This document shows positions 5,390-9,399 of a stretch of 9,399 nt of DNA, one piece after another. The first letter of the stretch is position 1, and each line of letters starts with the position of its first letter. The notes beneath the pieces were generated by a model. That model saw only the letters and a program-made list of their open reading frames with translations. It was not told the origin of the DNA and made no database searches. The DNA is from Mariniphaga sp. (lineage in GTDB: Bacteria; Bacteroidota; Bacteroidia; Bacteroidales; Prolixibacteraceae): the NCBI GenBank assembly GCA_013203525.1, contig JABMQB010000251.1, positions 1-9,399 on the forward strand, written 5' to 3'. Position numbers and translations under genes: made by a program.

Positions 5390-7366
5390 TTATACATCAA
5401 TATTGGCATAAACCGCATGGTCCTCAATAAATTTACGTCGTGGTGGTACATCGCCGCCCATTAGCATCGAAAAGATATGGTCTGCTTCTGCAGCATTTTC
5501 AATAGTTACTTGTTGGAGTGTACGCTCCTCAGGATTCATTGTCGTTTCCCACAATTGATGGGCATTCATTTCACCCAATCCTTTGTAGCGCTGAGTTGAA
5601 ACGGCCGATTCTTTTCCTTCGGCCCATTCATCAATCAGTTTTAATCGTTGCTGGTCATTCCATGCATAGGCTTCCTTTTTCCCTTTCTTAATTAGATAGA
5701 GTGGAGGAGCAGCAATATAAAGATGCCCTCGTGTTATCAGGTCGTTCATATACCGAAAGAAGAAAGTCATAATAAGCGTTGCAATGTGGCTTCCATCCAC
5801 ATCAGCATCGGTCATAATAACTACCTTATGGTATCGGAGTTTATCCAGGTTAAGTTGTTTGGAATCTTCCTCTGTCCCAATGGTTACTCCTAAAGCAGTA
5901 AAGATATTTTTTATTTCTTCGTTTTCGAAGATTTTATGTACCATGGCTTTTTCAACGTTCAGGATTTTTCCTCTTAAAGGAAGGATAGCCTGGAATCTTC
6001 GGTTCCGGCCCTGTTTGGCCGTTCCACCTGCCGAATCTCCCTCAACCAGGAAAACCTCACACAAAGAAGGATCTTTTTCTGAACAATCGCTGAGTTTACC
6101 TGGAAGTCCTCCACCTGTAAGCGCATTTTTCCGCTGAACCATTTCACGTGCTTTACGTGCAGCGTGCCTTGCCATTGCAGCAAGAATAACCTTATTGACA
6201 ATGGTTTTAGCATCTTTAGGGTTTTCTTCCAGATAGTTTTTAAGCATTTCGCTAACCGCCTGGTCGACCGAAATACTTACATCGGAGTTTCCCAACTTGG
6301 TTTTTGTTTGTCCTTCAAACTGTGGTTCTGCAACTTTTACAGATACAACTGCAGTCAATCCCTCCCTGAAATCGTCTCCATTAATATCAAATTTCATTTT
6401 AGCCAACATTCCCGATTGATCAGCATAACCTTTTAAGGTACGTGTTAATCCTCTCCTGAAACCGGTAAGGTGAGTTCCACCTTCTATTGTATTGATGTTA
6501 TTTACATATGAATGGATATTTTCAGAAAATGAAGTATTATATTGCAGTGCTATTTCAACAGGCATTCCGTGCTTTTCGGATGAAATATTTATGATATTAT
6601 CAATTAGCTTTTCACGTGTTTCATCCAGGTATTTTACAAATTCTTTTAATCCTTCTTCTGAATAAAACTGGTCACTCTTAAAATTACCTTCTTCATCCTT
6701 TTCCCGTTCATCGGTTAACGATAGTTTGATTCCTGCATTCAGGAACGATAATTCACGAAGTCTTGCTGCCAGAATCTCATATTTGTATTTTGTGATCAGG
6801 AAAATTGAATCATCGGGTTTAAACGTTACAGTTGTTCCGGTTTTATCAGAATCGCCTGTTACAGCTACTGTTCCACTTGGTATTCCCTTTGAGTACTCCT
6901 GAACCCATATCTTCCCATCGCGCTGAATTTCAGCTTTTAAATAAATAGATAATGCATTTACAACTGAAACCCCAACACCATGTAATCCTCCTGAAACTTT
7001 ATAGGAATCTTTGTCAAATTTTCCTCCGGCATGGAGGACTGTCATAACTACTTCCAGTGCCGATTTGTTTTCTTTTGTATGTTTTTCTGTTGGAATACCC
7101 CTTCCATCGTCTTTAACTGTAACTGAATTGTCTTCATGGATTATTACTTCTATATTGTTGCAATAACCAACCATTGCTTCATCAATCGAATTGTCTATTA
7201 CTTCATAAACCAAATGATGCAATCCTTTTTCATTAACATCGCCAATGTACATGGCCGGCCTTTTTCTAACAGCTTCAAGTCCTTCTAAAACCTGAATACT
7301 TTCTGCTGAATAATTGCCATTTCCATTCCCCCCATTGCTCATTTTTTCGTTTTCCAATTCACTCAT
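5390..7366 (-). CDS. gyrB: DNA gyrase subunit B
   Basis: GyrB is the ATPase subunit of DNA gyrase, which works with GyrA to introduce negative supercoils. The 658-residue protein shows the GHKL ATPase domain, with Glu55 and Asn59 in EVIDNSIDEA, DDGRGIP (86-92) and GGLHGVGVSVVNA (126-138). The transducer domain carries the QTKTKLGN loop (353-360). The TOPRIM domain has EGDSAGG (442-448) and the metal-binding DADVDGSH (520-527), and the C-terminal part has QRYKGLGEMN (592-601). The length of about 650 residues and the ending near YANIDV are those of the short Bacteroidota-type GyrB, without the roughly 165-residue insert of the E. coli enzyme. ParE is the alternative, but the GyrB-type TOPRIM and C-terminus favour GyrB. 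An in-frame ATG at residue 9 (MSNGG) is a possible alternative start; residues 1-19 are low-complexity and not conserved, so the choice is not settled. gyrA is not in the window. Confidence 0.96.
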   Translation of the reverse strand: MSELENEKMSNGGNGNGNYSAESIQVLEGLEAVRKRPAMYIGDVNEKGLHHLVYEVIDNSIDEAMVGYCNNIEVIIHEDNSVTVKDDGRGIPTEKHTKENKSALEVVMTVLHAGGKFDKDSYKVSGGLHGVGVSVVNALSIYLKAEIQRDGKIWVQEYSKGIPSGTVAVTGDSDKTGTTVTFKPDDSIFLITKYKYEILAARLRELSFLNAGIKLSLTDEREKDEEGNFKSDQFYSEEGLKEFVKYLDETREKLIDNIINISSEKHGMPVEIALQYNTSFSENIHSYVNNINTIEGGTHLTGFRRGLTRTLKGYADQSGMLAKMKFDINGDDFREGLTAVVSVKVAEPQFEGQTKTKLGNSDVSISVDQAVSEMLKNYLEENPKDAKTIVNKVILAAMARHAARKAREMVQRKNALTGGGLPGKLSDCSEKDPSLCEVFLVEGDSAGGTAKQGRNRRFQAILPLRGKILNVEKAMVHKIFENEEIKNIFTALGVTIGTEEDSKQLNLDKLRYHKVVIMTDADVDGSHIATLIMTFFFRYMNDLITRGHLYIAAPPLYLIKKGKKEAYAWNDQQRLKLIDEWAEGKESAVSTQRYKGLGEMNAHQLWETTMNPEERTLQQVTIENAAEADHIFSMLMGGDVPPRRKFIEDHAVYANIDV

Positions 7367-7516
7367 TCTATGTTATTTTATTTTAATCTGTGCAATCTTG
7401 AAATCATAAAATATTCATATAAATTTTGACTTCAAAAAACCTTATTATTTTTTGTTTTTTAATACATTGTATTTCAGTGCTTTACAATAGAAAAAATATG
7501 CATTAAAATTGACATG

Positions 7517-7524
7517 CAAATATA
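7517..7524 (-). promoter_or_regulatory. candidate -7 promoter element for gyrB
   Basis: On the minus strand the bases read TATATTTG, identical to the rpoD -7 box and exact for TAnnTTTG. A near-copy with one extra T lies just upstream (7526-7534), so GCAAATATA and GCAAAATATA sit in tandem on the plus strand. No TTG occurs at the proper -33 distance. A start here would give gyrB a leader of about 145 bases. The rest of the 283-base spacer (7367-7649) is AT-rich and shows no gene and no clear terminator for the upstream barrel gene. Confidence 0.45.
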
Positions 7525-7604
7525 GCAAAATATAGCAGAATTATAGGATTTTTTGTAGCCTCGGAAGCTTGTTTTTATCAACAAAATATTAACCTTTTAA
7601 ATAA

Positions 7605-7617
7605 TGAATCTGATTCA
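7605..7617. repeat. 13-bp palindrome between the barrel gene and gyrB
   Basis: TGAATC-T-GATTCA is a perfect 6+1+6 palindrome 32 bases after the barrel-gene stop and about 80 bases upstream of the candidate gyrB -7 box. No U-tract follows on the minus strand, so it is not a standard terminator. It may be an operator or chance. Confidence 0.3.
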
Positions 7618-7649
7618 GGATTAAGGAGTTGGATTCTAAAGTAAAATTT

Positions 7650-9399
7650 TTAAAATGAATAACTGATTCCTCCCAGGAAATTAAAATTTTGAACCGGATA
7701 ACCTAACCATCTTTCGTAGCTTTGAAAACCAAAATTATTAAGTTGGGCAAACACTGAAAAGTTTTGTGTAATGGAATAGGTTCCTTTTACATTTAAATCA
7801 ATTACCATATCCATTAAATAAGCTTTGTTAATTTTAGTGTTTTCTTCTATTGGGACTGGCATTAGTGAATTACTATATCTTTCCCATTCTATAACTAGTG
7901 CGTTTCGTTCTCCAATTACAAACACATCGGTTGAAATATTTAGCTGGTCGGTGACTTGATAATCCAAAGAAAGTTTGGCATCAAATGCAGGCATATTCCA
8001 GGGCTCGGTTTGTTTATTGGTATTGTATGAATAATAACTTCCTTTTAAAAGGAGGTTTAGTTTTTCGGAGGCGGTATAATATACTTCAAGGTTAATTTTA
8101 GTCAATCCCAGGTCGTCGTATAAAACGTTAAAATCATTGTAGGTAATTATTGGATCAACCGTGGTAGAAGCATCGGGATAATAGTATGCCTCCATGAAGT
8201 AAAACGGCTGGTCTTTTATGGAAGAATACTCTGCCGATATGGTATAATTTGCTTTGGAGCTAAACTTGCCGTTAAATCCTCCAAAAAAGCGGTATTGGTG
8301 CATGCTGCTTTTTACATCGTGTTTTGGATTTACAAAGGGATTTTCATAGGCAACTTTCGAATAATTATTTTGTTCGTATTTCCCATCAATACCAGCAAAA
8401 AAGTTAAGTATTCCTTCGATTGGGGTAATGTTTAGCAAAACATCGGGTGCTACCCGAACAACCGGATCGAGGTCATTATCAAGAACCAAATATAATTTAC
8501 CACCTGCTTTTAAACTTAATTTTTTATTTTCCAGTTTAACAGCAGGATTTGCTTTTACCCATATTTCCTGCCTTTTCCCAGCTTCAACGAGTGTGGTATT
8601 ATAGATACTGTCAACCATATAAAAAACTGCACCGGCATCCAGAATTGCTGTGATATTATTCACCGGTTTTTTTACATGAGTCATTAATTCAGCATAGTGT
8701 TCCTTTTGCCCGGTTTTGGTTCCAAAGTAATGATATTTTGCATCAAGCCCTAAACCTGTAGCCTGTGATGACCTGGAATTATTTTGAATACTAAAATTAA
8801 TTGCCCCTTTTGAGAAAGCTTGTTTTGTTCCAAAATAATTAATATCCTGATCCTCTTCCAGCAATTGTCCGGGAATGGGTTGGATTGGGTAACCATAATA
8901 ATTAAATCCATCACGATTGTACGAAACATTAAAATCAATAATAGCATTCTTCGAATAATGTTTAGTGAAAATCTCGGCTACATTTTCCGAAAAGGGAGCC
9001 TTCACTTTATCTTCGCCAGCCAGTTTAATTTTACCACGCGATGATAAATGTTTAAAATGCAATCCAAATAATGTGTTTTTTGAGTTGTTATTATTTAAAT
9101 AAAAATCGGCATAAGGTTTTCCATAATTACCTGCTCCGAGTTTAATAAGCCCATATCCAAAATCTTCTTTTGGTTTCCCGGTTATTATTGCTGCTTGCAG
9201 AGGATTTACAGAAAATGTTGAAAATACCGGTTGGCTGAAAATATTATAATTAAAAGAAGGTTTCTGATGTTCTTCGGTATTAATTTTTGGAATGTCGTTT
9301 ATTTTGAATGCATCGGAAATGCTGGGACGGTAAGCTTTTACTACTTCAACTTCCTGCCTTAAAACTGTATCCTGCTGGGCAAAAATGTTTATACCTGCA
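7650..9399 (-). CDS. outer-membrane beta-barrel protein (TonB-receptor-like barrel, no plug seen), 5'-truncated
   Basis: The minus-strand frame is open to the window edge, giving 582 residues. A TTG at 9062 is only an internal Leu codon: the upstream 112 codons are open and protein-like. The visible N-terminus (AGINIFAQQDT) looks like the end of a signal peptide with cleavage near AQ|Q, so only some 10-20 residues are probably missing. A conserved-looking segment follows at 17-38 (EVEVVKAYRPSISDAFKIND). The rest is rich in Tyr, Phe, Asn and Gly with alternating amphipathic strands, for example LNLLLKGSYYSY, and the protein ends in GGISYSF, a terminal-Phe beta-signal typical of BAM-inserted barrels. 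I see no carboxypeptidase-regulatory domain and no TonB plug domain. It resembles from memory Bacteroidota proteins with an 'EYxPSVQDAxKxNxxP' N-terminus that are often labelled TonB-dependent receptor. Transport substrate unknown. It lies 283 bases upstream of gyrB on the same strand. Confidence 0.82.
   Translation of the reverse strand, partial: AGINIFAQQDTVLRQEVEVVKAYRPSISDAFKINDIPKINTEEHQKPSFNYNIFSQPVFSTFSVNPLQAAIITGKPKEDFGYGLIKLGAGNYGKPYADFYLNNNNSKNTLFGLHFKHLSSRGKIKLAGEDKVKAPFSENVAEIFTKHYSKNAIIDFNVSYNRDGFNYYGYPIQPIPGQLLEEDQDINYFGTKQAFSKGAINFSIQNNSRSSQATGLGLDAKYHYFGTKTGQKEHYAELMTHVKKPVNNITAILDAGAVFYMVDSIYNTTLVEAGKRQEIWVKANPAVKLENKKLSLKAGGKLYLVLDNDLDPVVRVAPDVLLNITPIEGILNFFAGIDGKYEQNNYSKVAYENPFVNPKHDVKSSMHQYRFFGGFNGKFSSKANYTISAEYSSIKDQPFYFMEAYYYPDASTTVDPIITYNDFNVLYDDLGLTKINLEVYYTASEKLNLLLKGSYYSYNTNKQTEPWNMPAFDAKLSLDYQVTDQLNISTDVFVIGERNALVIEWERYSNSLMPVPIEENTKINKAYLMDMVIDLNVKGTYSITQNFSVFAQLNNFGFQSYERWLGYPVQNFNFLGGISYSF

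Noticed and set aside
5784..6137. 117-codon plus-strand open frame inside gyrB
   Set aside because: It lies wholly antisense to the conserved TOPRIM-coding part of gyrB, and its product is Ser/Pro/Leu-rich with no recognisable domain. It is a shadow frame.
7569..7584. TTGTT/AACAA hairpin as terminator of the barrel gene
   Set aside because: The stem is only five A/T-rich pairs and no U-tract follows on the minus strand.
7650..9062. Treating the barrel gene as a complete 470-residue protein starting at TTG 9062
   Set aside because: The frame continues open to the window edge with protein-like sequence and a signal-peptide end, so the TTG is an internal Leu codon and the gene is truncated by the window.
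1..9399. A novel defence, mobile or biosynthetic system
   Set aside because: All complete genes but the LOG enzyme are standard housekeeping families. There are no transposase, integrase, toxin-antitoxin, CRISPR or nuclease genes and no obvious compositional break along the window.

Overview
This window is most likely chromosomal DNA of a Bacteroidota species, probably order Bacteroidales in the broad sense (a Marinilabiliales/Prolixibacteraceae-like relative is my guess from protein flavour, not proven). The evidence is AT-rich DNA, a short primary sigma factor without region 1.1, candidate promoters matching the Bacteroidota -7 consensus TAnnTTTG instead of TATAAT, an HtpG of the Bacteroidetes type with a charged insertion near its C-terminus, and an outer-membrane beta-barrel of a style common in this phylum. 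I see no phage, transposon, CRISPR, tRNA or rRNA signal. The content is housekeeping genes plus one poorly characterised barrel protein.

Layout, left to right: the 3' two-thirds of htpG (+) enters from the left edge and converges on rpoD (-). The two share a bidirectional intrinsic terminator. Upstream of rpoD is its own promoter, then a Do/HtrA-family periplasmic protease gene (-). A 216-bp divergent intergenic region, with short inverted and direct repeats, separates htrA from dapF (+). dapF ends one base from the stop codon of a convergent LOG/TIGR00730-family gene (-). Upstream of the LOG gene is gyrB (-), with a strong terminator hairpin nested inside a larger imperfect inverted repeat between the two genes. 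A 283-bp AT-rich spacer upstream of gyrB carries a candidate promoter. The right end is a long minus-strand gene for an outer-membrane beta-barrel protein that runs off the edge, probably missing only the start of its signal peptide.

Functionally the genes cover protein folding and quality control (htpG in the cytoplasm, HtrA in the envelope), transcription initiation (rpoD), cell-wall precursor synthesis (dapF), DNA supercoiling (gyrB), nucleotide or small-molecule metabolism (LOG), and an outer-membrane protein. They do not form one pathway or one operon. Gene orientation suggests mostly single-gene transcription units. No novel multi-gene system is visible. The most unusual items are the nested inverted repeat after gyrB, the 1-bp convergent stop arrangement, the 31-bp-spaced direct repeat before dapF, and the uncharacterised barrel family.
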